Assembly: GCA_949373085.1 (NCBI GenBank)
Contig: CASICJ010000024.1
Coordinates: forward strand, 26,089-90,088
Length of the DNA stretch: 64,000 nt
Direction: 5' to 3'
DNA from: an uncultured Verrucomicrobiales bacterium
GTDB lineage: Bacteria; Verrucomicrobiota; Verrucomicrobiia; Verrucomicrobiales; Akkermansiaceae
Shown here: in pieces, positions 1 to 9,500 of the stretch
Layout: each line of letters starts with the position of its first letter
Position numbering within the stretch: the stretch's first letter is position 1
Notes under the pieces: generated by a model
Database searches by the model: none
The model's input: only the letters and a program-made list of their open reading frames with translations
What the model was told of the DNA's origin: nothing
Position numbers and translations under genes: made by a program

Positions 1-729
1 CCTTTTTTTGCTTCAAAGTCTTTGGTTGATCTTTCTTTAGATGTGAATCGTGTCAGTCGGTTGGTGAAGACTACTGAAGCAGATGCTTGGATTGTGGTTG
101 CGGCTTCTAGATCGGTTCTCGACTGGTTCGCCTGTCAGGGTTTTCCAACTTTTACTCTTTTTGGAGGTTCGCGTGATCGGCGTTTTGCAGGTGCAGGTCC
201 GAATAAAAATCCAGCGTATCGCGAGTGTGTTAGTGCTCTTATTGAGCTCGGTCATCGCCGAATAGTTTTGCTAGCGAAAATCCAGAGGCGGAAGCCAATT
301 CCTGACGAGTCGGAGCAGATTTTTTTAGATGCTCTAGAAGAAGGGGGAGTTGAAATTGGGGAGTATCACTTGCCAGATTGGAGTTATCGAAAGGAGAGTC
401 TCTTGTCTTGTCTAGATTCGCTTTTCAAGGTGACACCCCCGACAGCTCTCATCATTCAGGAGGCTCCGGTGTTTGCAGCGGTCCAACAATTTTTGGCCAA
501 TCGGGGGCTAAGAGTTCCCGATGATGTTTCGCTTATCTGCTCTGATCCAGATCCAACCTTTGCGTGGTGCGAACCCACTATTGCTCATATAGCTTGGCGT
601 TCACGACCGATAGTTCGGAGGATCATTCGTTGGGCGGATAAGATCAGTCGCGGAAAAAAAGATTTTGTGAAAAGTTTTGCCAACGCGGAGTTTGTCGAGG
701 GTGGTTCAGTAGGGGTTGCGAAAGATTAA
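1..729 (+). CDS. LacI/XylR-type transcriptional regulator, C-terminal part (5' end outside window)
   Basis: The frame is open from base 1, so the gene starts upstream of the window; the TTG at 22 is probably not the true start. About 242 residues are visible. They read as the periplasmic-binding-protein-like sensor domain of LacI-family regulators: a block like ALIELGHRRIVLL (the usual LxxLGHRxI segment), then TALIIQEAPVFAAVQQFL and RVPDDVSLICSDPDPTF, which match the typical positions of ligand-domain strands near the hinge. The DNA-binding domain is not visible; in this phylum it is often a GntR-type winged helix instead of a LacI helix-turn-helix. The ligand is unknown, probably a sugar. 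The gene converges on the hydrolase gene on the other strand, overlapping it by 4 bases. Confidence 0.75.
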   Translation, partial: PFFASKSLVDLSLDVNRVSRLVKTTEADAWIVVAASRSVLDWFACQGFPTFTLFGGSRDRRFAGAGPNKNPAYRECVSALIELGHRRIVLLAKIQRRKPIPDESEQIFLDALEEGGVEIGEYHLPDWSYRKESLLSCLDSLFKVTPPTALIIQEAPVFAAVQQFLANRGLRVPDDVSLICSDPDPTFAWCEPTIAHIAWRSRPIVRRIIRWADKISRGKKDFVKSFANAEFVEGGSVGVAKD

Positions 730-1418
730 AAGGAATCATTACATTTCAGAAAAGTCTGCACTGACGCACTAAATTCCGTGGGTCGTTGCCAGGGGACGCG
801 ATGACCTGATCCTGGTATAATGAGATGCTCGCTGCTTGGTAGTAGTGAGGTTGCCTCCTCTGCGAGTGCGGTGAATTTTGGATCATGGCTTCCTGTGATC
901 CAGAGAACGGGGCAGGTGATTTGAGGTAATTCTGACCGAAGGTCCCTCTGGTTTCCAAGCGACCAATGAAGAAAGCTTTTAGAGATGATCTTTTGGTCTT
1001 TGATATCAGCTTGGTGTAAGTCTTCGGGGGATGACAAGAAGAGGTCTTGCCTATTCCATTGATCGAGGAAAGAGGTCCAATTCCCCCTTGAAAGACTCGC
1101 CCATTCGCGGTCTTTCTTTTTCCGTTCTTCTTGCCCTGACATCAAACCTGGGTGAGCGCTCACGATAATGGCGGCTCTCCATTTTTCAGGCGCTGCAATC
1201 AGTGCGTGGAGAGCGAGTCTTCCGCCCATCGAATAGCCGAGAATGACATCTCCGAATTCTGAGCCTTCGGAAATCACTCGACCGGATTCAACGAGAGTGG
1301 GTGTGGAATGATCAAAGAAGTGCCAAAGATCAAGAGCGTTGACCGATTCATTTAAATCTTGGCTTAAAGTTTCCCAAGCACGGAAACTTCCAACTGCTCC
1401 ATGGAGACAATGGATCAT
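726..1418 (-). CDS. alpha/beta-fold hydrolase, MenH-like
   Basis: Serine hydrolase of the alpha/beta fold, 230 residues. The nucleophile elbow GYSMGGRLALHAL is close to that of MenH (2-succinyl-6-hydroxy-2,4-cyclohexadiene-1-carboxylate synthase, menaquinone pathway). An oxyanion-type LHG is near the N-terminus, and GSHDPKF and GSGHRVPW near the C-terminus supply the candidate acid and histidine of the triad. The start at 1418 was chosen because its ATG overlaps the stop of the upstream HAD phosphatase gene as ATGA, which indicates translational coupling; the frame stays open 21 codons further, but inside the upstream gene. MenH is likely by motif but no other men gene is in the window, so a generic hydrolase remains possible. 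Confidence 0.7.
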   Translation of the reverse strand: MIHCLHGAVGSFRAWETLSQDLNESVNALDLWHFFDHSTPTLVESGRVISEGSEFGDVILGYSMGGRLALHALIAAPEKWRAAIIVSAHPGLMSGQEERKKKDREWASLSRGNWTSFLDQWNRQDLFLSSPEDLHQADIKDQKIISKSFLHWSLGNQRDLRSELPQITCPVLWITGSHDPKFTALAEEATSLLPSSEHLIIPGSGHRVPWQRPTEFSASVQTFLKCNDSF

Positions 1419-2128
1419 GGATTCCAAAAGCCAAAGAGTTGGCGGACGCACCCGATTCCAAAAGATAATCGGTTTTTCCACGGCTTGTCCGGTTCAAGGA
1501 TACGCCAATTATTTTGCTCTCCAATTTTCCGCATTTTTGGAAGTGGATTGACGAGGGTCTTTTCCTTGCAGAGATGAAGGAGGGGAAGATCTGCTTTTGA
1601 ATCAGTAAAACCTTCGAGTCCGTTTGTTATACCGACTTCTTTCAGTCTCAGAACTTTTTCTCTGCCTTTATGATTCTCTCCGATTATTTCTGGGAAGAGG
1701 CTCGTTTTTTCGTTCCAACTAAACAAGGTTCCATAACTTTGATCAAACCCTAGCTTAAGCCCAATTCCTTTGACCCAAAGTTCGGGACTGGCAGAGGACA
1801 GGATCAATGGGTTTCCTTGTTTCTTGTAGTAAGCGATCTCTTTCAGAATTTCTGGGTAGGGGAGCTTTGGAAGCCACTCATTGATAAATCCTTCAACATA
1901 TTCTTGTAGCTTAGAGTGGGGCATCTTCCATAGATAGGAATGAAAGATGCGTTTCATTATACCTGCTCCGAGGACTTTGTTGAGAGGTAAAAAGCAGAGG
2001 AAGATGAGAGTGAGAAAGCGGCGTTTTGGTTCCTGTTTAAGAACGTAAGAACGAAAGACCAGTTGGGTGTCCCACGGAATGATGGTTTGATCTAAGTCGA
2101 AGAGGATGGGTTCAGCACTGCGCTTCAC
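1415..2128 (-). CDS. HAD-superfamily hydrolase, subfamily IB (SerB/PSP-like)
   Basis: Predicted Mg-dependent phosphatase of 237 residues. The three HAD signatures are visible: FDLDQTIIPWDT near residue 10 (nucleophile Asp and the acid/base Asp two residues on), ILSSASPELW near residue 110 (motif II serine), and GFTDSKADLPLL near residue 175 (motif III Asp pair), with a helical cap between motifs I and II as in the phosphoserine phosphatase-like IB group. A GTG at 2128 is the start used here. It is first in a two-gene unit with the MenH-like hydrolase (ATGA overlap). The substrate cannot be told from the sequence; small phosphomonoesters are usual for the family. Confidence 0.8.
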   Translation of the reverse strand: MKRSAEPILFDLDQTIIPWDTQLVFRSYVLKQEPKRRFLTLIFLCFLPLNKVLGAGIMKRIFHSYLWKMPHSKLQEYVEGFINEWLPKLPYPEILKEIAYYKKQGNPLILSSASPELWVKGIGLKLGFDQSYGTLFSWNEKTSLFPEIIGENHKGREKVLRLKEVGITNGLEGFTDSKADLPLLHLCKEKTLVNPLPKMRKIGEQNNWRILEPDKPWKNRLSFGIGCVRQLFGFWNP

Positions 2129-2204
2129 TGATGAGATGCTAGAGCAATTCTTCGAAAAGGAAATTTCAATTTAAGTTTGTTGAGCATAGCTTAGGAGCGT
2201 GCGA

Positions 2205-3482
2205 GTGCTATTTTTAACTTTGATCTTAGCGATTTCGGTGGCTCGAGGGGAGATCTTTGCCGATATTGCGGTGATGCAGGGGGATGTGCCTCTTGGAACG
2301 ATCAGAATAAGGCTTGAGCATAAGAAAGTGCCCCGGGTGGTTGCAGCCTTTATTGGCTTGGCCACGGGCGAACGCGATTGGATTGATCCGCTAACGAAAG
2401 AAGTGAAAAGCGGAGTGCCCTATTATGATGGGATAATTTTCCATCGCCTGATTCACAACTTTGTCATTCAAGGGGGAGACCCTACCGGAACTGGTCAGAA
2501 TGGGCCTGGATATGTGATGCAAGATCAATTTCATCCAGATCTCAGGCATTCGGGGCGCTACATGGTTTCGACTGCCAAAGGCTCGAATCCAAATACATTT
2601 GGCTCACAGTTTTTTATAACTCTTGAAGCTGCTGGTCACCTTGATGACAAGCACTCGGTTTTTGGGGAGGTTATCAGTGATGACTTCTACCCAGAAAGTC
2701 GGGCACTTATCGATAGTTTCACTTCAGTCGAAGAGTTTCCAGTGACCAACCAAAGACCGGATACACCACTAACAATGACGTCGGTGACAATTAGTGGTTC
2801 CTCGCTGGCTAATTTTAATATTAATGATCCTTCTCTCAGGTTGCCTTATATTGTTAAGGAGCCGGTTCAATCATTTCCCATCCGGACAGGCGCTGATGAC
2901 GTTTTCACGCTAAGATTTAAGCGAGAGGCTTTGCATGATTATCTTCTCTTTGCTGGTAATGAACTGAATTCTCTTCCTTTGCTTTCGACAATGCTAAGTG
3001 CTAATCAGGAGGAAGGCTATCTTCTGGATATCCAAGGAGTTAATAAACCAAGTTTTTTTTACCGACATACCGTGGTCGATTACAGTCAGCTGTTTCATCC
3101 TCTGCCGACTCTTGATCAAGAGGGGGCCAAAATCGAGTTTGTCAATTCTGATGGGAGTTCGATCACTATTATATCAAATGGGGAGGGTGCGGGAACTTGG
3201 GCTGATAGTGACGGAAATTCCGGGGACCTAACCTCTTTTGCATTTGAGGTCTCTCTTCCAGAGACAGGAGTCTTTTTTAGGGGGCGCTCATATGGTGAGT
3301 TCATTCCTCTTTTGAACTTTAATTGTGAGTTTTTAGCCCCTGCGGGAACGGGCTCATTTCAATCTCTCAGTGGAGTCTTATCCTTCCATTCCGAGGGGAA
3401 TGGAGGTTTTGAGGGCAAAAAGAATATTTCTGAAGATTTTAATCGTCCATTTAAGTTCACACCAGCGTTTGAAAGCCCATGA
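2205..3482 (+). CDS. secreted cyclophilin-type peptidyl-prolyl cis-trans isomerase with C-terminal beta domain
   Basis: Exported prolyl isomerase, about 425 residues. A short hydrophobic signal peptide ends around ARGEIFA. The cyclophilin domain covers roughly residues 18-195 and keeps the catalytic signature FHRLIHNFVIQGGDPTGTG and the GSQFFIT and HSVFGEV blocks. The remaining 230 residues are an uncharacterised beta-rich part ending in segments such as GVFFRGRSYGEF. The frame opens with GTG at 2199, but the GTG at 2205 is preferred: AGGAG at 2193-2197 then sits at a normal 7-base spacing. The next gene overlaps by ATGA and is a second, degenerate cyclophilin, so the pair is co-translated. 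A role in folding exported proteins is inferred from the signal peptide. Confidence 0.85.
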   Translation: MLFLTLILAISVARGEIFADIAVMQGDVPLGTIRIRLEHKKVPRVVAAFIGLATGERDWIDPLTKEVKSGVPYYDGIIFHRLIHNFVIQGGDPTGTGQNGPGYVMQDQFHPDLRHSGRYMVSTAKGSNPNTFGSQFFITLEAAGHLDDKHSVFGEVISDDFYPESRALIDSFTSVEEFPVTNQRPDTPLTMTSVTISGSSLANFNINDPSLRLPYIVKEPVQSFPIRTGADDVFTLRFKREALHDYLLFAGNELNSLPLLSTMLSANQEEGYLLDIQGVNKPSFFYRHTVVDYSQLFHPLPTLDQEGAKIEFVNSDGSSITIISNGEGAGTWADSDGNSGDLTSFAFEVSLPETGVFFRGRSYGEFIPLLNFNCEFLAPAGTGSFQSLSGVLSFHSEGNGGFEGKKNISEDFNRPFKFTPAFESP

Positions 3483-5098
3483 GTTTTTATCGGGGGATCG
3501 TTTTTATTTTGCTAATTTTGGTGTCTGCTAAGGCTGATTTTATTGCTGCTGATTTTCGAACCACTAAGGGAAATTTTACGGTTTCTCTTGATTATGTGAA
3601 TTCTCCGTTGGCGGTGGCTAATTTTATCCAGTTGGCGGGTAAGCCCGATGATATTTTGGAGACTCCGGCGGGGGTGCCTTTCTTGGAGAACGCTGCGCAT
3701 TATACACAATCGTATTATCGCCCGACTATCGAATCTGATGTTGCGAGGCTCCCACTGCGAGTTGAGAGAATCGAATCGACTCCGACAATGAGGGGGTTCT
3801 ATGCGGTCTTTCAGAGTAACACCTACATCGGTGGGGTCGAGGGCTTCGCCTTGCCAAATTATCACTCGGACATCACGGGGGAAGACCGCATCCGATTACA
3901 GCAAATCAGCTCTAACCCGTCGAAGTATCGGATCACCTTAAAATACCCGAGACCATGGTTGGATTCCCGCGAACTCAGGGTGAAGAAAGCGCCGATGTAT
4001 CAAGCGATACGGGTCAATCGAGTTGAGACAGGTGTCCGTTTTTTTGCAGGGAGCATGACAAATGACCCTTTGGAGCATCCGGGATATCACTTTCAAGATG
4101 AACTGGTTCGCGATTCAAACAACTTGGGTAATCCTTTTGGCTTTCCGTTTAACGTAGCGGGGGTTCTAGCGATGGATGCCGTAGCCCCGAATCGGAATGG
4201 GAGTAGGTTTTTTATAACTTCGGTCGCCGTTCCTTCCTTTAATGGGAAATACACCGCCTTTGGCCAAGTTCCGACTATCCCTGGATTGAATGTGGTGCGA
4301 AGTATTGTGAATACCCTTGGCGACATTAATGGGACTCCTGATGAAGAGATGGTGATCCTTGATATTAAGTTTCGTCGTGGCGGGATTACGGCAAATGCTT
4401 TCATGGAGGGTTATCATCAGGGATTTTTGCCCGGTGAAATCGAGACTCTACCATTATCGGTTGAGCAAAATAAAAATGCTTTGGAATTGGTGATTCCACT
4501 TCGGCCTAAGAGCCAGAATGCTCTCTACTCGACATCTGATCTTAGATCGTATTTGGGTGGAACTATCGAAGCTCAACCTCCAGAACAAACCTCAGCGAAA
4601 AGAATCAATCTTACGGAGATCCTTGGGCCCGCTCCTAAGACTTTCTTTAGGGGGTTCTCAACTGCTATGCCCACTTGGCCTTCCGGAGAGATCACATTAA
4701 AGAAAGCCCGCCTGTTGCTGAATACGATCTCGGATACAGACCGAGGCAAATTGAACATGATCTTTAACGAAGGGGGGACCGGAGGTAGTTATTCGATTGA
4801 TATGATTATTGAGCAAAACGTCTCCGGGGAAAATCCTCGAGTGGTCCGTTCTGTCGGGGCGGGTAACTTTGCTGCGACTTACGATTTTTCACGTAGTCCA
4901 TATTTAGGTGTATTAGAGATCACAAGTTTTACAGGACCCTTAAATGCTGAGGAATTCTTCCTGCATTTCGATTCAAGTCGATTCACTAATAATCCACAGG
5001 TTAATCCTGCGACCTTGATTCGCCGCTTCGATGCCCGCACCACTAACCCGCAAATTCCTTTTTTAAGCTACAGCGGAGTGTTTCAAAAAATTCAGTAA
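3479..5098 (+). CDS. secreted cyclophilin-like protein with large insertion and degenerate active site
   Basis: 539 residues with signal peptide (MSFYRGIVFILLILVSAKA). The cyclophilin fold is split: the first strands (AADFRTTKGNFTVSL, then PLAVANFIQLAG) are followed by about 115 extra residues before the domain resumes at VNRVETGVRFFAGSMTND, where a canonical enzyme would have FHR and QGGDP. The arginine of FHR is kept but the His and QGGD are not. GSRFFITSV and KYTAFGQV are well preserved. The C-terminal 230 residues resemble the beta part of the preceding isomerase (GPAPKTFFRGF compared with GVFFRGRSYG). Start and stop of the two genes overlap as ATGA. A duplicated and diverged partner is the likely origin; catalytic activity is doubtful. 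Confidence 0.75.
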   Translation: MSFYRGIVFILLILVSAKADFIAADFRTTKGNFTVSLDYVNSPLAVANFIQLAGKPDDILETPAGVPFLENAAHYTQSYYRPTIESDVARLPLRVERIESTPTMRGFYAVFQSNTYIGGVEGFALPNYHSDITGEDRIRLQQISSNPSKYRITLKYPRPWLDSRELRVKKAPMYQAIRVNRVETGVRFFAGSMTNDPLEHPGYHFQDELVRDSNNLGNPFGFPFNVAGVLAMDAVAPNRNGSRFFITSVAVPSFNGKYTAFGQVPTIPGLNVVRSIVNTLGDINGTPDEEMVILDIKFRRGGITANAFMEGYHQGFLPGEIETLPLSVEQNKNALELVIPLRPKSQNALYSTSDLRSYLGGTIEAQPPEQTSAKRINLTEILGPAPKTFFRGFSTAMPTWPSGEITLKKARLLLNTISDTDRGKLNMIFNEGGTGGSYSIDMIIEQNVSGENPRVVRSVGAGNFAATYDFSRSPYLGVLEITSFTGPLNAEEFFLHFDSSRFTNNPQVNPATLIRRFDARTTNPQIPFLSYSGVFQKIQ

Positions 5099-5099
5099 A

Positions 5100-5723
5100 A
5101 TGGGCACTCGAGGAAAATTTATCAGGCCAACGGAGCCCAATGAACTGGTCCCCACGGACTATTTTTCGGAAATTACAGTCAGCGATTATTTTATAAGTGA
5201 ATCTCCGCTGGAGATCGATCTCGGATGCGGCGATGGAAAGTTTACGCTAGAGATGGCGGAGCATTATCCCGATCGAAATTTTTTAGCTGTTGAGAGGCTT
5301 TTGGGACGTGTTAGAAGAATCTGCCGTGGCGCCGAGAAACGGGGTCTTAAAAACGTCAGGGTCCTTCGTTTAGAAAGCTTGTATACTCTGGAGTGGCTTT
5401 TGCCTGAGTCCTGTGTCGACCGTCTTCATTTACTTTGTCCGGATCCTTGGCCAAAGGCTAAGCACCATCGTCGTCGGCTTTTCCAAGTTCCTTTCCTTGA
5501 TTCGGTTGTCCGCGTGCTGAAGCCGGGCGGGGAACTTTTTTTCAAAACGGACCATGACGAATATTTTGAGTGGAGTCAGGAACATCTTGCAGGTTACTCA
5601 GGGTTAGAAAATCTGGCTTGGCCTAACGATGCCTTCTTTTATCCCAAGACCGATTTTCAAATTCAGTGGGAAGCGGAGGGAAAGCGCCTTCAGGGGCTCA
5701 GGGCTCAAAAGGCGATTTCCTAA
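5100..5723 (+). CDS. trmB: tRNA (guanine-N7-)-methyltransferase TrmB
   Basis: Transfers a methyl group from S-adenosylmethionine to N7 of G46 in the tRNA variable loop. 207 residues, a usual length. The SAM-binding motif EIDLGCGDGKFTLEMA is at about residues 38-53, the family signature LHLLCPDPWPKAKHHRRRL near 110-130, and the ELFFKTDHDEYFEW segment follows. It begins one base after the stop of the second cyclophilin, so it is probably co-transcribed with it. Its 3' end overlaps the convergent DUF502 gene by 26 bases. Confidence 0.93.
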   Translation: MGTRGKFIRPTEPNELVPTDYFSEITVSDYFISESPLEIDLGCGDGKFTLEMAEHYPDRNFLAVERLLGRVRRICRGAEKRGLKNVRVLRLESLYTLEWLLPESCVDRLHLLCPDPWPKAKHHRRRLFQVPFLDSVVRVLKPGGELFFKTDHDEYFEWSQEHLAGYSGLENLAWPNDAFFYPKTDFQIQWEAEGKRLQGLRAQKAIS

Positions 5724-6462
5724 GCTTGTCCTCATTAACCTCTAAATCGCTGCTGCTACCGGTGTAAGATGCCGGTGCTACGAGCCCGGCAGAGAGAATC
5801 ATTTTTCCCGCTTCTTCGAGTGTCATGTCACTTGCAAAGACTTTCTCGTCATCCATAAGGACTACGAATCCAGTCATAGGATTGGGCGAGGTAGGGATGA
5901 AGATAGAAGTTGTTCCCCTGCCAGTCTGCGGATCAACGAAGTTACCGGTAATGAAACCGATAAGCCGGCAGCCAGGGCTCGGGTATTCGACATAGGCAAC
6001 ACCCTTGAATTTTTGAGGTCCGCCAAGATTTCGAACCGCATCAACGAATTGCTTGATGGTAGCGTAGATAAATCCGAGGAGAGGGATACGAATAATGAAA
6101 TCATCGATCCAGCTGCTCGCCTTCTTACCGGGTCGATTTGTGACAGTAATTCCCACTAAGAAAAGCAGGGCGAGGGGAATAAGGAGCCAGAGAAAGTCGT
6201 CACCTGGAAATCCTTCAATTGACCAAGCGCCCTTTTCGGATTCGGGCACTCCACGCAGAAGGTTGATTCCTTTCAGGATTCCTATTATGATGGTGAGACC
6301 AATTTTATGAAGGAGGCGGAAAACGAGAACTACAATCCAACCGGTTGCCAAAATAGGAACGACGGTGGCCATTCCCGCCAAAAAAGGTTTGAGGACTTTC
6401 TTTATTTTGGGGTGGCGGGGCTCTCGTGGACGCCCAATCGGGTCGATGTTTTCTTCGCTCAT
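5698..6462 (-). CDS. DUF502-family membrane protein
   Basis: Integral membrane protein of about 254 residues from the chosen start. Two strong hydrophobic helices are visible (around FLAGMATVVPILATGWIVVL and FLWLLIPLALLFLVGITVT), followed by the conserved soluble part with RIPLLGFIYATIKQ, VAYVEYPSPGC and STSIFIPTSPNP-like text (FIPTSPNPMTGFVVLM), the hallmark of DUF502 (LiaF-unrelated; function not known, in plants COV1-like). The frame is open up to 6573, which would overlap the start of the divergent protease gene; the ATG at 6462 (MSEENIDP) leaves a normal divergent gap and is preferred, although no strong ribosome binding site distinguishes it from the ATG at 6483. Confidence 0.8.
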   Translation of the reverse strand: MSEENIDPIGRPREPRHPKIKKVLKPFLAGMATVVPILATGWIVVLVFRLLHKIGLTIIIGILKGINLLRGVPESEKGAWSIEGFPGDDFLWLLIPLALLFLVGITVTNRPGKKASSWIDDFIIRIPLLGFIYATIKQFVDAVRNLGGPQKFKGVAYVEYPSPGCRLIGFITGNFVDPQTGRGTTSIFIPTSPNPMTGFVVLMDDEKVFASDMTLEEAGKMILSAGLVAPASYTGSSSDLEVNEDKLRKSPFEP

Positions 6463-6554
6463 TACTTTGGTAGACCTGACCATGGAGTTTAGTATCTGAC
6501 AATCATGAGATTTGTTGGATGACAGATCTTCGGTTAAGGTGCTAATCTTTCTAG

Positions 6555-9500
6555 GTGAGCCAACGGATTTCAACTACCGTTTTACAGCGAGTGATCGTGT
6601 TGGTGTTTCCTTTATTAGTCATTTGTTTTTTTGGACTGGATATCGCTCGAAACAAACGCGGACCAACACCTAAGGATGCTGGGTTGAACCTTAAAAAGGT
6701 TGGGAGTTCGGAATCCCCTGTAGCTTGGCAGAGAGGGGGGGAGGTGAGTTATAACGTATCACCAATGACAAGCTCAATGAATTGGCCTAAGCGTTCTAGC
6801 TTGTCTTACCAGAATTTCGGACATCTGGCAGTGCCAGATGCCTCTTTTTATTCGCTGGATCCCGACTTAAGATCACAACTATGCGAACAAGAGAGAAAAC
6901 AATTAAAAAGTTATTTGAGGCACTTAGAGTCAGCTGAGAGCATGGATCAGCCTTGGTTATGTTGGGGTGAAGGTGTTCAGAGATCCAAGTTAGTAATTTA
7001 TAATGAGGTTGAAAAACTCACTGGTTTGACTGGGGGGGGGGATAAGCTCTTTGCAAACCAATTCCAGACTAAAGGACGATGGACCAAAACTGCGACAGAT
7101 GGCTTTGCTTTTTCTGCCCAGGGTGATTCCTCAATTATCACGTGGAGTATTGTTCCTGACAATACTTCAATACCTGGTTTGATGAATCAGTCTGCAATTG
7201 GATCAAATTTTCGATCATGGATGGCCTCTGTTTATGGAGGTTCGATGAGTGGACCGGCTGCAGATCAACCGTGGTTCGAAATTTTTAAAAGTGCTTTTGA
7301 AGAAATGGCAGGGACTTGTGGGTTGACTCTAATCTACGAACCAACGGATGATGGTGTTCGTGTTGAATCATCAAATCCAGGTGAATTGGGAATTCGTGGT
7401 GATATCAGAATTTCGGCGAGGGAATTGGATGGAAATAGCGGTAATTTAGCAATCGCTTTCCCCCCTAATCATGGGGACATGATATTCGATTCAAGTGATG
7501 GAATATTTCAGATTACCTCTGGTGGCTCGATTCGCCTTTTTAATACGGTTACTCATGAACTGGGTCACAGTCTCGGGTTAGCACACGTGTGCCCTATTAA
7601 TCGTACGAAGTTACTGGAACCAAGTCTGACTACCAGCTTCCGGGGTCCGCAGTTCGATGAGTTCCAGTCCTTGCAGCGCCTTTATGGTGATCGCTTTGAA
7701 TTACATGGAGACTTCCGCGACAATGACACGGTGCAGTCGGCTAAATCAATTGAACTAGTTGAAGGTTCGCGAGTCGAGTTTTTGAGGTTGAGTATTGATG
7801 ATGATAGAGATCAAGACTTTTACCGCTTTGAAGCGTTGGTTGGACAAAGGCTGAACGTTAAAGTTGTTCCGGGTGAAGGTACTTATTTAGAGGGAGGAGA
7901 GACTGAGGGTGGCTGCTCGCAAGGAATCAGTTTTGACTCCGCAAAAGTTCATGATTTATCGGTCCAAATTCTTGCTGAAGACGGAGAAACCATCATTTTT
8001 GAATCTGCATCAGAAGGCCTTGGAGAGTCCGAAATAATTGAACAGTTTCGGTTGCCTGCGACTGGTTTTTTTTATCTGAGGGTTTCTGGTGACCAAACGA
8101 ATGCAGCTCAGATCTATGAGTTGGGGGTAGAGTTGATGGCTAGTGTGCCAGCGCCTCGACTACATTTGTTCGATCATAGAATTCTTGAAGAATCAGGCTC
8201 GATCAAAAATAATCGTCTAGATCCTGGTGAGACGATCCGCTTGGCAATTGAGGTTGGAAATATAGGGGAACTACAGTCTGGGATACTGACAACTAATATT
8301 TTGGTTTCGGATAATGCGGTGCTCTTTTCTAAATCATCACCCTTACGATTGGAGCCTGGTGAAATGGGTGTCATTGAGGTTGTGGTAGGTACAAACGGAA
8401 GCTGTGGAGAGTTCTTGGGGATTGACCTTAAGATTAATGGTGAGTCAGGGGAGCTGCTAAAGGAAAATCTGGAATTTGAAGCTGGGGTTTTGACTCGACC
8501 AGTCGCCTTCGATATTAATTTTGAAAATCTGAACGGTTTGCCTGGCGACTGGAAATCTGAGACCTCTGGATCAGGTGAAGAGTGGAAGGTGGGTTCTTCC
8601 CGTTGGGATTCTCCGATCCAGTCCGTTTTTGTTCCGGGGCGTGATTCATCTGGTGAGTCATTTCTTCTATCTCCTGTCTTTGAGTTGGCATCCAGTGGAG
8701 GTGACTTATCCTTCAGTCATCTTTATCGTCTTGAAGCAGGTTTCGATGGGGCCGTGCTTGAAGTTTCAAGAGATGGGGGAGAGTGGGTGGATCTATTGAT
8801 TGATCCAAGTGTCATCACAGGAGGAGGATATAACCGCAGCATTCGTGAGGGGTTTGGTTCTGCCATTGGAGGGCAGCAAGCTTGGTCAGGAATCCTTGAA
8901 AATTTCACTCCAGTGTCTGTCAAGCTACCTGCCGCTTGGGCCGGCGAGATGCTTCAATTTCGATGGCGGGTGGTTCATGATGCTTCTTCGGCGCTTGACG
9001 GATGGTGGATCGACAATGTGAAAATGGAGATGTTGTCTGAAGATTGCGAACCACACCGTCCGGAAGTCACGCTGGCTCTCAAAAGTGGAGAGCTTGATGA
9101 GAATCATCCAGATTCTCTTGCGATTGTCATACTTGAAACAAAATTGCCACTCGTCTCATCGCTAAGTATTCCGCTTAAGCTTTCAGGGAGCGCAACTTTT
9201 TCTGAAGATTATGAGATCAATAAACAAGCTGTTCTACCTGCGGCAGAGGTTTCCCTCGAAATTCCGGTTAGAGTGATTCCTGATTTTATAAACGAAGGTA
9301 ATGAAACAGCTTTAATTCAAATACCATCGGGAGATCCCACTTTCGTTGGAGGGCGTAATTTCTCGGTGCCATTAATGATCTCTGACCTGTTGAAGATCGA
9401 TGCTTGGAGTGTGTTTTTTTTAGGAGGCGAGGTTAATCTTTTAGGCGATTCGGATGGTGATGGTTTTGACGAACTTTCAGAATATGTGCTCGGAACAAAT

